A DNA stretch of 64,000 bases from Ceratodon purpureus (lineage: Eukaryota; Streptophyta; Bryopsida; Pseudoditrichales; Ditrichaceae). Shown piece by piece: positions 1-12,900 of the stretch (the stretch's first letter is position 1; each line of letters begins with the position of its first letter). The notes under the pieces were generated by a model. The model worked only from the letters and a program-made list of their open reading frames with translations, searched no databases and was not told where the DNA came from. A program made the position numbers and the translations under genes. Where the stretch lies: positions 8,848,772 through 8,912,771 of the forward strand of contig CM026428.1 in NCBI GenBank assembly GCA_014871385.1, read 5' to 3'.

Positions 1-590
1 GCCGGGGGTTCTGAGCCTGGGGGGTTCTAGGGGTCGGTGGAGGTGTGATCCGCATTGAATTTGGGCGATCTTGTGTCGTTTTGAATGTCGGTACTTTGGT
101 AAGGAGTTAGTTGAGGATGGGACTCCTGGTGAATGTGGTTGAAGGCGACCTAGGTCGAGATCCGGGTTGAGTTTTTGCATTATTTTTTCCTGGAGGTCTG
201 GATTTGTTTGGTTAGAATGGCGAGGTTTTGTGATTATGGTTGTTAATGGGCCATTTAGGGAGGCGTTCTAGGGTTGACGGAATGGTTGTTTACTTTTTCA
301 AAAAGATTCGTTTTGGTCGGCGATGGACCGATCGCACTCTGTTTGTGGTTCGGTGTTCAATGGGAAGAGGTTGAGCTTGGTGTTTAGGCTTCGTGAGATG
401 AAGGTTATCAATTTTACGGATAGTTTCCCAATCCTAATGTTCGCACCAATGTTATTCGACATTTTAGAACTATGATTCTTACGAGGGATGGATGGACCCT
501 AGGTAGACACTGATGGATATGGCACCAGTGTTTGGTGAATTTACATTGAGGTGCTACACTTTGTTCTGATATTGTATTTGATGGTTATAG
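1..590. other. Leader or intron upstream of the RING-H2 gene
   Basis: This G/T-rich stretch holds no ORF I can support. It runs into the first recognised exon of the RING-H2 gene. The last 40 bases are T-rich and end in TAG at 588-590, which looks like a 3' splice site, so the stretch is probably 5' leader plus intron. An exon carrying the signal peptide must lie here or before the window, but I could not identify it. Confidence 0.4.
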
Positions 591-3500
591 GTTGTGAGGC
601 TAAACTGCCCTTGAAAAGATACTTGTTAGAAGTTGAGGACCAACAACTTAATGCGACCATAACGTCGGACAATGTTTGCCTGAAGAATATCGTGGAGCAG
701 AAACAAGTTGTGTACTATAACCTTGACGTTTCAGATTGTTTAGAGGACGAGACATTTGGTTACAATTACTTGGAAGTAGAGGCACGGATATTTCAGCAGT
801 GTGCAGACAGTCATGAATGGTCTGTGCTCGTGAACACTGAAGGAGTACTTATTCCCATTGAAGGAGCAAGAGAATCGAGCAATGGAACTTTCGTAGATTT
901 CATAGGTATGGCCATCTTATTTCTTTCTTATAAAGAATGCACTTGTTTCTGGGTTTTCGACACCACCCAGTGGAAGGAGGTCACCTCTCACTTTAATTAA
1001 TCATTCTTGTTACATTTCAGGTGCAGAGCATCACCAATATTATGGACACCTGGATATACCTCTAGATCGACTTGGTTCGAAGCCTATTGTCGGATTTTAC
1101 AGCAGCTGTGGGCCTGTGCAATACACTTTGAAGGCTTGGTGCTCACGTATGACTACCACCCTTTTGATTGATTACCAATTCTTGTGAATTGTCTGCGAGA
1201 AACACTTCCCGGAAAAGTCGAGGATGCTCGGTGGTTGGTTCAGATTAGTAGGCCTTGGGGGATTCAGGAATAACTCATCTTAATGATCGGTACAGGTAGT
1301 GGAGCTGATGTAGTTGTTGGATTTTGATACAGAGACTAAAGGTTGCAACTTAAGCTGCAGTGACCCGGATACCGGACCGTGTATAAGCCTTGAGAACTGC
1401 CGGTGCACCCGGGGCATCGACGAAGACGAAGATTGTATTATAGGTTCATAGTTGAACCTATATAGTGCTCATTTCGTTGAGTTCTTTGTAGCAAGTGCAT
1501 TGCCATGTGTCTGCTGGGTTGACCTAAGGCTTTTATGGCATTTTTTGTTCCTAAAATATATTTCTGTTCTGGTTGATTGAATAGATATTTCAATCTGCAA
1601 GTACCATATTGTGTGTCTGATTCCAAGGTCTTGTAGGAAATCGTATTCGGTTATTGATACAATGCTGGTCTCTGTTTCTTGCAGACGTGGAGGATTTGCC
1701 AGATGAAGAGGACTTGGTGACAAGATATGGACTTACCCAGACTCACAATGGTGACACTCTAAGATATGGGACATGGAAGTATTTCAGGTTTCAGGTACAA
1801 TTTTCATTTCACATTCGGTGTAATAGCCTGTCTTCAAAGTTTGGGGTCGGTGGAATAAGTGTTCTTTAAATTGAAATTGCTTTCAAGGACTCTTTCAAAA
1901 ACCCTTTCAAGAAAGCTTTCGAAAATGCTTTCATCTAGGACTTAAAACTTGCTTTCAAAAACATCCCTTTTAATGGTTCCTCTAGTTGCGTACCTAGGAA
2001 GTTCGACTGTTATTTTAGTGCATTCACAAGTTTTTTAAGTAGAAGTCTGAAGGAAAGTAGTTCAGAGGGATTGGGAAAATGTGTCATGCTATTTTTAGTG
2101 TGAAAAGGATTTGGACATGTTGCGTTCTCTTGGAAAAACTCTGGCCACAACAACCTGGGGTGCACATTAATATTCATCTGTCGCTGATGAGGAAACGTGG
2201 TTGTCCTATGCAGGCGTTTAACAATGCAAGCCGTATTCTAGTAGAGTTGTCGAGAGCTTATGGTGATGTGATATTGTTTGTCAAACAAGAAGACAGTGAA
2301 GATGGTGGACCAACAAGTGAATCACTGCCGTCGGAGCAGGATGCATACAAATATGCGGACCTTGTGGGTTTTCAAAATAGACTAAGCAATCACCATAGAT
2401 TTATAAATGGTTCTGGAAACTTCTACATTGGAGTATATAACACAGATAGATGTTTGGAAGAAGACACAATCTTCAATCTGACCATCACTATCGCCACTCC
2501 AACTGCTCCCTTGAATTTGTGCCCCTTGAACTGTTCTTACCCCCAGGGGCAGTGCGTGAGAGACAATGTGTGCGATTGTGAACCTGGCTATGGAGGACGG
2601 TACTGCTCAGGATGTGAGTGCCAGAACACCTTCTATCTGGAAGAGAACTCTATCTTTTTCTATGAATCTGCATGATTTCTTTCTCTACTCGTGTGCCAAG
2701 TAGATGGTTTGAACAGCCATACATGAACTATTTGGAAGAGTCTATATTAGTCTTGGGTATTGTCTAGTTACTCTTGGTTTGGGCTTCTCATAATTCATTG
2801 TGGTTTTCTTATTAGGGAAGGTCCTCATATGGAAGTCGTTTTAATCCCATGTAGAGGCCTCACAGATTTTTTTACCTTCTTAGTCTGATGTTGGTTGCCA
2901 AGCACTGATAAGTTTTTATTGAACTTTGATTGCAGCGGTTTTTAAAGGTGCTGCACGCCGAACATACAATGGTCTACTTCAACCTGGAGAATGGGCTTAC
3001 ATCAACATGACCGTTGATGATCTGACAGACAATGGGATCATCGCTGTCCAGTTCAACTCCACTACAGGACATCCTGTTCTACTGGCTCAAGAGAATCGCC
3101 TCCCAATGCTGACGGACTTCACTTTGAAGTTCTCAAATTCTACCTTAGGAGCTACGCCTTCTGATACATATCACATAAACACAGCTTCTCTGAGCAGTGG
3201 GCAACTGATCCTTGGAGTCTTCAATGTTGACTACGCGCACCGAGGAGTATCTGAGTTTCATATTAGATTAATAGGTGAGTATGTTTCACAGGCACAAAGC
3301 CAGTTAATGGGTCAAGCAGTTTAATGTGGTTTTTCAAAACCACTGTACATATTCCTTCCTTGCTTAGCAACAACTCATTTTTTTGTAGCAATTCTTCAGT
3401 TTGAGCATATGCACTGGATTTATCATGTTTCTTTGATTAGCATGACTTCCATGCTGAAATGGGTGTCAGTTTCAATAGATTAGAACAAATGTGTGTTCTC

Positions 3501-4856
3501 TTGGAGAACTACAGCTGAAAAATTTGCTTTCATTTTGTAATTTTGATTTTCTTGTGTTGTCTTAGGTACGCGGAATGGATTAAGCATATGGGTAATCCTC
3601 GTTGTGGCTCTTGGAAGTTCGATATTTCTACTCTCGTTGATAGCAACTGTTAGACAAGTCTCGCAGAGGAGGGGACAAGCTGTTCCTGAATCGTGGGGTC
3701 TAGATTTTGAGGCTGTACCTCAAGACTTGGTATGCAATCTCCACCCGTGATTACATGATCTGTTCTCCTTTGTCCGCATAGTATCACTAACTACATGCTA
3801 GCATTACTTGTTTAAGAGCTCGGATGTAAGAGTAGGTTTCAACAGGCTATTGGTCTTGCAACAGGCTGGATGTCATTTTTGTGATTCTGTTTAATGACAA
3901 TGCAGGACTGGATCTGACCTTTGTGGTGAATGAAACAGGAAATGGTGCAAAGGCATGATCGGGATAGAGTGTTGGTCAGCACATTACCATTGCTGGCATA
4001 CTACCAAGGAATGGTGCCCCAGGAGGATGATGGGTACGCCCCATCTCCGAGACTTCCGAAATTCTTTCGTCTTCTAATCAGATTATGTTTGGTCTATTTT
4101 TGGGCTCAGTTTGACAACCTTTTGGAGAAAACTAGCCATAATGTTTTAGCCTAGTGGCCCCTATGAAATAACTAAATTGTGAAAATCCAATTAACAGCTA
4201 CAAATTTAGCATAAATCTTGTAGTCGTTAGTCATTTGGCTAAATTCGAGAAAAAGAAAATCAATGACCCTGCTTGTAATTGTTTAGAGTTAGTTTTGCAT
4301 TCTAATTGCTCTCATCCTCTCCATACTGATGATGTATGTGGGTCTCTGGTGGTCTGTATGTCATTTCAGGTGCTCCATTTGTCTAAATAGCTACCGCACA
4401 GCCGAGATAGTGTGCAGGTTACCAGGCTGTAAGCATATCTTCCACATAAGGTGTCTTGAGGAGTGGTTCCAAACAGATGATAGCTGTCCTCTGTGTCGGG
4501 TGCCATTAAGAGATCAGATCAATCTCTCATCTCCTGAGGCCGTTTCTCCGGATTTACGACCGCCAACACACAGCGTGAATAGCAGTTCCATGCAGACACC
4601 TGGGGAAGGTTTGGACAACCAAACCGCATCTAGTAGCAGTAGTAGTCATAAAATAGTAGAAGGCCATAGTGAAAAGCCAGCATCCAAGACAACTAAGGAT
4701 GACGGACCGCTTCTATCGAGAGGCGACTCAAATAGTTTAGGAAGCTCCTCTAATTCGGAGGGTGGTTCTTCGGATTCTGAATCTCGTTTGAATGGTACTC
4801 ATTCAGAAGAGGCTGCTAACAAGGCAGCATGTATTGTATCACCAAGTGTCAGCTAA
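591..4856 (+). CDS. EGF-like, single-pass membrane RING-H2 E3 ubiquitin ligase (5' incomplete)
   Basis: Nine exons join in frame: 591-905, 1021-1146, 1333-1443, 1685-1794, 2214-2613, 2936-3274, 3566-3729, 3939-4033 and 4370-4856. All junctions are GT-AG. Counted from the in-frame ATG at 581 the product is 718 aa, but the true start is unresolved because the open frame above it begins at GTG 551, and an acceptor fits at 590. The ectodomain has several N-glycosylation sites and three beta-rich modules (pre-peptidase-like; inference) separated by Cys-rich EGF-like segments near residues 155-187 and 326-357. One hydrophobic helix follows near 475-500. The cytosolic RING-H2 (about 557-602) has CSIC, LPGCKHIFH and CPLC, the C3H2C3 ligand set. 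The tail is Ser-rich. RING-H2 proteins pass ubiquitin from an E2 to substrates; the ectodomain probably senses or sorts cargo (inference). Substrate unknown. Confidence 0.85.
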
Positions 4857-5633
4857 GGAATTAATTTTTTCTCTCCCTCATGCTCTGGGCTGCGGTTGTG
4901 CCAAAAGAGATATGTCTGTCATGTCTGCCCGCCATGGGGAAGATTGCCTTCCAGGAGACGATGACCTTTAACGATTAACGACTAGTGATGCCCCATATGA
5001 TTAAGAGAAAACAAGTCCAAGAGTGAGCTTGTTGAGTCGTCATGATTGGCATGTTTCGAACTACATGTCAAAACATTGCATCTACAATTTCCAGGAAAAT
5101 ATTTTTGTTCTGCCTAGTGCATCTGTATCGTCATTTTTTGTGCGCACATCCTCAGTGAATATTGAAGGATCATACTTCCACGAGCATTGCTGGAAATAAG
5201 AAACATGTTCAGGTTATAAATTTCTGACACTAAAACTCGATTCAGGCATCCGCCCAATTACGAGGACACCGTGCAAGAGCGTAAAGGATATGTTTTTGCT
5301 ATGGAGACCTTCGATGTTGCTTTACAGAACCATTGAATGGAAGAACTCATCATGACAACATTGACGAGCATATGTATACCTCCCTCCTATCGATAGAGTC
5401 GATAACTGGTTTGTGAGAGAGAATTTTTTTACTTTATATCGACCTGAGAGCTGTGAAGTATCCTTTATTGGCGAAGTTCAGGAGTGCGCAATGACCTACA
5501 AAATCCCTGGGATTTCTTTTACAAACACCATCATACAATTGAGTATTCCTCTCCTTGTTCCCCTATCAGGTTTCCGAAGTAATACCTTTCGGTGTTTGCT
5601 GCCTGGCACAATACAAATGGGAACTGCTCGCTG

Positions 5634-5639
5634 AATAAA
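5634..5639 (+). terminator. Possible poly(A) signal AATAAA
   Basis: An AATAAA hexamer lies about 780 bases after the stop of the RING-H2 gene. The stretch between holds only short chance ORFs, so it is probably the 3' UTR. Assignment to this gene is inference. Confidence 0.3.
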
Positions 5640-5699
5640 CTCTTGAATCTTCTGATTATTCTCGACTCTGAATGTATTTCGGAGTTCGTGAGAGACTCT

Positions 5700-7234
5700 C
5701 TGATCTCGAAGCGTTTACGGTGGTCTAACCCTTGAACATGAGCATGGCGTTATAAACGTATCTTATTTGTTAATTTATGTGTATGGCATTGTGTGTATAC
5801 AAATGTTTGACAGTGAGCTCAAGTTGCCACGTACTAGTAACAATCCTTTCGTTCCTCACTTACCATATCAAGCATTTTAGAAGTTGGTGAGACAATTAGG
5901 CCATAAAAAACAAGAAAAAATGCCCTTTTCCGCAGTCTACTCTAGTGAAGGGCCACAATTTATGAGTGAGGACCGATAGGATTTCTTGTAGTGTGCGAGG
6001 AGCTCTAGAGCATTACAGTGCTAGGTCTCTTTGTATCCAAGTAAAGTAGACAACCTATTTCTTAGGTTGGGCTTGTGGGCTATTGTTGCAAGGCTTGGAT
6101 TTATGTCTCTCCCACTCCTCCTTATCACTATTGGATTGTAAAATATAGCTTAGAATGTCTTCTATAAATGTGTTCAAATTGTTTAATAGTTGTGAATCTT
6201 TTTATATCAATGCAAAGTAAGACCAACTTAAAGAGTGTCCAGAAAATTCATTTGGATAATGTCATCTAGAGAACAAAAAGGATGTAGGTGCAAGACGAGC
6301 TTAACTTAAAGTTTAAAATTGTGAAACTTTGATCTTCTTCCACTAAATTTCTTGGATATGCTAATCATTGGTTCTTAAGTTTGACTTAGAGGAACGTTTT
6401 TGGAATCCAATTGCATTGTTTGACTCTTAAGGTAGTGGAGCATATTTCTCACGGAATTTTAGCTTTATATACTTAGGTTTGTAATAGAAAACGTCTATGA
6501 TTTTTGGATGCTCCGCAAAACTAGTGCCAAATCATCCCAAAATAACACATTTTTGAAAAAATCCTACAATTTTCTATGAATTTCCAAGTTTGAAAGCATA
6601 GATTGGCCATTGATCATCCATAGAATCGTTGATTTCATGAAAGGTTGAATCATCAAAATAGTATGTTTATTGCACCAATTAGAAGCAGTCAATTTTTCCA
6701 AGAATAAATATAATTAGAAATTTCTTTGAAACTTTTTATACTTAGAATCAATGATTTTTAGGATCAAACCTTTCATATCTAGGGTTCATAAATGATTATA
6801 TTCGAAAACTAGACCCATAACATTAACACTTGCATCTATTGATTAGAATAATTTATTAATAAGAAAAGTAGACCTCTAAAACTACAAGACATATATGTAT
6901 ACACATATGTGTATATATAAGTTTCAAGAAAAACATATAAGGCACGATAAAAGGTTCTAGAAGGCTACATACGGTTTTCCAATATTGTAGAAGCTCCTTG
7001 AAGACAATAGAAGCTCTTAGATAGCTATAAAAAGTTTCAGAAGTCTATAGAAGGTTCTAAAAGTTGATAGTTTTTGTATTTCGTAAAAGCATAACGTACA
7101 TTTTTTTTATTACATCTTTTAAATATGAATTTTGAAAAACATAATTTTGAAAAATTCAACCCTAGCTTAAGCCCATGTACTTGTAAAAGGTGACAATCTC
7201 ATTGTTCAACTCTTCACGTATACTCAAAATTTGA
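5700..7234. other. AT-rich intergenic DNA, no gene seen
   Basis: There is no ORF with a recognisable product on either strand. Around 6950-7065 a degenerate motif related to AGAAGCTC/AGAAGGTTC recurs several times, suggesting an eroded tandem repeat. The stretch ends at the TTAA that bounds the first repeat element. Confidence 0.5.
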
Positions 7235-7238
7235 TTAA

Positions 7239-8174
7239 CCCGTAAAGGTTCAAGCCGTTTTTGGACCTTCAAAACCAAAAACTGTGATTTCTGACAACCT
7301 TGTAGAAGTTGGAGTATGATTCTTATTTTCTTACTTTTTTGGTACATCCAACCGTAAGATCTTGAACCTAACTACCTGTGCACTAGTATTATGTCAAATT
7401 TCAACTATTAGATCTTTACCATTTGTGAGATTATAACATTCAAAGTTTATTGTTTTTTTTTTTTTTTTCTTTGGCTTTGCTTTGGCTTTGCGCGAAAGGC
7501 ATATCCTAAATGGTGCCAGAGAGACTTGATGATTGTTACCCCAAACACTTTGCTCATATTTTTTCCATGTAGGTAACTAAGTTGGGCCCCTCCATGCAAA
7601 ATTTTAGAGTCTCATTACGCTTTCTGAGCCTTCATGCAATTTATTTTCCAGAAGAAGGTACAAAAACCACAATATGATAAAACTTAAATAACGTTAATTT
7701 TTTTTGGTTTTATAAAAAATTGAACGGTTAAAAGTTACGTCTATGATTTTTGAATTATTGGAAAAATCAAATTTGAAAAATTCCTAAATCTCAAATTTTG
7801 AAAGAAAAAATTATAAAATTACCAAAAACTGTGAAGATTGTTTTTGTAATTTTTGGAGGCTGCCCTTGTAAAATTGGTAAGCTTTTTGACGTTGGCCACT
7901 TCGGATTTTGAGTGATGAATTGGTTATGAACACATTTCCAAAAACCAAAAGTCTAAAAAAACCTAATTTTAGACTGCCCGTTTTGGACTTGAAATATAAA
8001 ATTTCTAGATGAAGGTCTAAAAGTGAAATTTGGCTTTGCAAATTTTACCACATACACTTTGCAGTATAGGGAGCATCCACTGAAATTCTTAGGCAAAATT
8101 ATTACTTTTAACCCCTTCATGTAGGCTGCCCGAAACACCCGAGAGCCATTTTGGATTTCTAGAACCTTTAGGGG
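7239..8174. mobile_element. TTAA-bounded non-autonomous DNA element, copy A
   Basis: This 936-bp segment is closely similar along its length to 18180-19107, in the same orientation. Its ends are inverted: CCCGTAAAGGTTC on the left and the reverse complement of CCCCTAAAGGTTC on the right. It is preceded by TTAA (7235-7238) and followed by TTGA (8175-8178), which looks like a mutated TTAA. TTAA target duplication with termini starting CCC is the signature of the piggyBac superfamily. No transposase is encoded. Short minus-strand ORFs inside are not alike enough between the copies to suggest protein selection. Superfamily assignment is inference from the ends only. Confidence 0.6.
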
Positions 8175-8485
8175 TTGATTGGTTGTTATTTCTTCAAAAC
8201 ATATATTAAACCCTAAAGTTCTTTCAGGCCACATCGTAGTAGTAGCACTTCTAAGCAGGATATTTTAAAATCCTATATTTTTAGAATTTTTAAAATTTTA
8301 GCTACACATAGCCTTGACAAGTAGCTTTCAAATGGCACAATTTTCAAAGGATTTGAAGTTTCAATGCAAAAATTCTGGATTTTAAAGAATTTGCCTAAAA
8401 TCTGGGCAATCAATAATCAATCACAATCTCCCATTTTCTGTCCAAGTTATTAGACACCTCCATGGGCAAAAAGTTACGAGATTAA

Positions 8486-10261
8486 CCCCTAAAGTTTTTA
8501 GGGTAATTTTCATCAAAACTGCCTCAAAACAGCCCCTCTTCAAAGCAAAGTGGATTCTGCAAACTTGGGGTCTTTTTAAGTACATCCAACCATAAGATCT
8601 TTAAGCTAACTTGTTTTTCTACATGTCCACAAAATCTTACGCACTCATTCCTCACCAATTGCAAGATTGTAACATTCAAAGTTGAAAAACATGTTTTTTT
8701 TCCCTGCGAAAAAAGGGGACAACAGAGTTTTGAAGGCCCAAAAAACCATTTTTTAAAATAGATATGAGATGGTCTCTCCATATTCTTGTTTCTATGTGAG
8801 TTAGGTACATGTCCAATAAATATCATATTAAAAAAGTTGTGGAAGGTTTCCAAAAAACTCATTTTTTGCTACGGGGTATGCTGAAATTCACAAACAAAGG
8901 CCGTTTTTTGACAATAAAAATAGCATATGAAAATTTCTTGAATTGAAAATCCGAAAAGTGGGAACATGCTCTACTGCCTTCTCTATACATGGAAATTTTT
9001 ATTTTTTAAAAATATCAAAATCTCAATTTTTGGTGGAATTTCAAAGTTTCGTCTTTGGGCAGATCTTGGCAGATTTTGGCAATTTTGGGCAGTTTTGGGC
9101 AGAATTTGCTGCATTCAGAGTGGCTGTGAGCTTGGCCGAAGTTTGGCTGAATGCAGCTTTTGACACTCAAAACCCCGTAACTTTTTTTCAGTATGTTCAA
9201 AAAAAATAAAAAATTCTACACAAACCTTTTCAAAATGCCTACTTACATTATGTTTTTCAAAGATTTACGAATTAAATCGGAATTCTAGGAACCTGCCTAA
9301 ATTAGAAAAAAAACTTTCATATGGTGAATATTTTTCATCCAATTAACATTTTCCATCTATAAGGGTTGTTTTCATCCCTACAATTTTTTCATCTGACTAA
9401 CAGTTATCATCTATAGTTCATTTTCATCGCAATATATAATTTTTCATGCAGCCTTCAATTTTCATATGATGCAAATATGTATCATCATGTTTTTCTATAA
9501 GCACTAGTGGAAACCATGCCTTCCATGACCAAAACTTTTGGTCAAATTAGTCATAAACTACTCACTTATGACCAATTTGACCAAAAAATTTGGTCATGGA
9601 GGGCATGGTTTCCACTACTGGTGATAGTTGATCCATCCACATGATCGACTGTTCGAGAGCTATCCTTTCAAAATCACAAGAAATCATATCGTTTGTACTT
9701 CAATAATTAGCAGATATTCAAGTTGTACTCTGATTTCAATGAAATTTGTTGAGGTTTTTTTCTTGGTTGAGAAGAACATATCCACAATTTGGATTTCCAA
9801 TTGGACATGTTTAGATTACCCTTCTGGTTGTTTTAAATTTCAGAGAATATAAGGCATGTTTAGCACACCTTCAATGATGAAAACAAGGACTTTTTGCTCT
9901 TTCCAAGCATGTATGGAGCCTAAAGTTGGTAAGCGTAAACCTTACTTCCATACCTTCAAGAATTGATGATTTTTTGTGATCAAATGTGTTTGCAAAGTAT
10001 ACTTTTTGGGCATCAAAACTTTGGTAGAGTGCTCTAGCAATAAAAAAAAAAACAATCACAGTGACTTTGAATACTATAATCTCCCAATTTGTAAGGTGGA
10101 TAGTTTTCGGGTTTGCTGTACACCTATTTATACAAGATAAATACAAGATTCTACGGCTATAAATCCTATTTTAATGCTTAATGTTAGAAATAAATAGTTT
10201 GCTATTAAAAAGGGTCTAATTTGAGAGTTTTGAATCCAAAAACACCAAAAAACTTTAGGGG
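8486..10261. mobile_element. TTAA-bounded element, copy C, longer relative
   Basis: This 1776-bp segment is flanked on both sides by intact TTAA (8482-8485 and 10262-10265). Its inverted ends both read CCCCTAAAGTTTTT inward and match for roughly 17 of 20 bases. Part of its left half (about 8570-8720) resembles the interior of copy A, including the TACATCCAACC-TAAGATCTT block. It is therefore a longer relative of copies A and B rather than a simple duplicate. A small CACTA-like palindrome (9502-9620) is nested inside. No transposase is visible. Confidence 0.5.
9502..9620. mobile_element. Small CACTA-like palindromic MITE
   Basis: The sequence folds back on itself almost along its whole length. 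The left arm begins CACTAGTGGAAACCATGCC and the right arm, read in reverse complement, begins CAGTAGTGGAAACCATGCC. Inner arms pair through the CATGACCAAA / TTTGGTCATG segments around a short loop near 9562. CACTAGTGGAAA-type ends are typical of miniature elements of the CACTA (En/Spm) superfamily. I could not find a convincing 3-bp target duplication, so the exact outer edges are uncertain. Confidence 0.6.
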
Positions 10262-10367
10262 TTAAATATGATCTCAATAGGAATACAAGGACTTTTTATA
10301 CTCTTATTCATCTATTTGATTTTGTACCTCACATGAACATGGGGCTAAAAACATCTTCTGAATAATA

Positions 10368-10449
10368 CTTCATTGCCATTCTGATATATACTTCATTGCC
10401 ATTCTGATATATACTTCATTGCCATTCTGATATATACTTCATTGCCATT
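10368..10449. repeat. 23-bp tandem repeat, about 3.5 units
   Basis: The unit CTTCATTGCCATTCTGATATATA repeats head to tail from 10368, 10391, 10414 and 10437. The first three units are identical and the last is partial. There are no spacers, so it is a recent minisatellite-type expansion and not a CRISPR array. Confidence 0.9.
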
Positions 10450-11070
10450 GTTATTCACCTGAAACTGATCCTCTCAAATACCTTTCTACATAAATGGTAC
10501 GTGTTTTCTGATGAGGGGGTCCAAAGGGATCTTTGAGAATGTAATTCCTTGAAGACACATGTAAAGTTGTATTTGGCAAAGACGTTTCATTTGAACTGCC
10601 TTTAAAAGTACAAAAATAACTTAATAAAAATTGTCACAGAAGCTGCAAACCTCTTTGATATCACGTTCTAGCAGGCCCCACACCAGCATGGAGCACCGAA
10701 ATGACTCCACAGCATTGGCTAGAGCATGTCACAGAACCCCAAAAGCATGGCTTCCAAAGCAAAATCATTGAGAACATACAACATATTTTCAACAATCGTA
10801 TACACTAGAGCCTTTGAAATGGCCAAAATATTACACAAGACCACACTGTTATGTGCAGTGACTGTAGCTCACAGCAATAGTGGAATGGGATGCATATGCA
10901 TTGACTTAATCCTCGGTTCAGATTTTTACAAAACCCTAATTATTTGCAAACTTCTCAACATTTCTTTTGCAAAGAAATTTGTGTTGTACCTAATTGACCA
11001 TCCTCTACCTGTTACAAATCATGGCTGTGTCGTGGTTACAGTATCACATGTACTGTAATAAAAACACTAC

Positions 11071-12900
11071 CGTAACACCATAGCAGGTTTGCCACCTGGC
11101 ATACAAATATTTTAAAATCTTTTTTGGAAAAATAAGTTTTCCCTTTTAAAAATTAAATTTCTTGAGTTTTGTTTTAGTTTTAAAAATGCTCTCTAATGGT
11201 TTAGAAACAACATTATACCAAAAAAATGTAATTTTTTCCATTTTTATTTTATTTTTTCCATAATTTTCTAATTTTTATTTTTTCTATTGTTAGACGTGTT
11301 TTTTGGCGAACCTGCTGTGGTACTACGGTATTCGTTTCATTTATTGAGAGTCAGGTAAATAGAACTTTGAACTGATATAGTACACACTACAGTACTACAA
11401 TACATGGGTTGCTGACCTGAAGCATGGATATGGTATGTCCTGGAAGATTGGAACGAAACAGGGCCAAATCCACAAAACACTATATTCAAAATTCTCAAGG
11501 ATATGCTGTTACTGTAGTGTCTTAATCTACATTTAGCAAAGATGCTGGAACTTGCAAATCTTTTCAAGTACTGTGCAATCAGGTTCCTCTTGAATGAGAA
11601 TCTCCAGGAGTTGCAACAATCAAGGTAGGATTTTTCCTGTATTTTATGTAACTCGGTGTCCAGAACACAAGATTTTACGGCCAATTTTTTTTTTTAAATT
11701 GTGAGATTTTTCAGCTCCTAGGCCGGGTGGGATGATCTGGATGGAGAAGCGGCCATAAGAATTGTGGTATACGTTTGTAATGGGACCATACTCTCCAACT
11801 CAATTTCAGCCATCCACAATAATGTTATTAGTTAAATGGGTTGCCGCCCCCAAACATATCTAAGGTGGGTGGTCCAAAGTATGTAAGGTACAGCTATTCC
11901 TATATTAGTTTAAATCATGCATCATACTTGCAAGAATAATTTACTCCCAAGAAAAATTTGTGCATGTAGAACTTAGAGCAATAAGTTTAAATTCATTTTT
12001 CAAATCTTAAGGAAAAATGATTTCGATTATCAATGCATTATTGAAATAAGTCTTTGTTTATTCCTATGTCTATTAATAAATTGATTCATTATTGTATATA
12101 CGTTCCATCAATCACTTATCATCATACTAATGACGCTCTATTTTACAATCTATAAAAATATATTAAGAATTATATAAATCCTTATCCATTGCAATTTTTT
12201 TTTGATTATGCTACACCGTTTTTTATTTTTTATTAAAGTTTCTCACATTAATGAAAATCTACATAATATGATTCATTTTAAAAAAATTTGAAAAATGGTT
12301 TGAAATTTTGTTTAGCCACGTAAAAAAAAAATTGTTACATAATCTAGGCCAAAATCTTAAAATCTCATAACTTTATCAATATTTATCAAAATTTGATAGA
12401 AATTATTTTGTTTGGAAGGTTTTACAAACATCCACCTTCAACAAAAAAAATAAAAATAAAAAAGACTTTTTTTTAATTGCAATCATATGTATCTGCCCAA
12501 AATCCAAAGAGGATTGTTTTGGTCGTCTAATCTCAATACTATAGGGGTTAATAGAGAGTAAGAAACTTTGGTTTACAGAGGAGAGCACCGTGTATGTTCG
12601 ATTTACCCCCAATCCAAAGCCCACACGACAAAGGTATGGAAGTAAAAATATACTCCCCCTTTTCTAGAGTAGACACTTTAGTCACAAGTATCCAGTAACA
12701 AGAAACCATAATATTTAGTATTTAAATTAAAATAAAAAACCGAAATAGAATAAATCAGTATTTTCAATATTTTGGTATTTCTAAACCATTTAAGTTCATT
12801 GTTACTGGATTTTTCGCTCAAAACCAAAAATTAAGAAACTCGATTTTTGAGAAGCAAATCATAAAAATTTGCCAGGTAGCAAACCTGCTATGGCGTTACA
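11071..12900. mobile_element. Putative non-autonomous terminal-inverted-repeat element
   Basis: The left end (11071-11100) and the reverse complement of the right end (12871-12900) match over about 30 bases with a few differences. The shared core is CATAGCAGGTTTGC followed by ACCTGGC. The 1.8-kb interior is AT-rich and holds no recognisable protein. A third, more diverged inverted copy of the same terminus lies inside at about 11305-11330, so a shorter 11.07-11.33 kb element or a nested copy is possible. Target duplication is unclear, so the superfamily is not assigned. Confidence 0.5.

Noticed and set aside
551..590. Signal peptide and start at GTG 551 for the RING-H2 gene
   Set aside because: GTG is not a normal start in plant nuclear genes, and the T-rich tract ending in TAG at 590 looks like a splice acceptor. 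The apparent signal peptide is probably intron sequence translated by chance.
10368..10449. CRISPR-like array
   Set aside because: Units are directly adjacent with no spacers, in a plant genome; it is a minisatellite.
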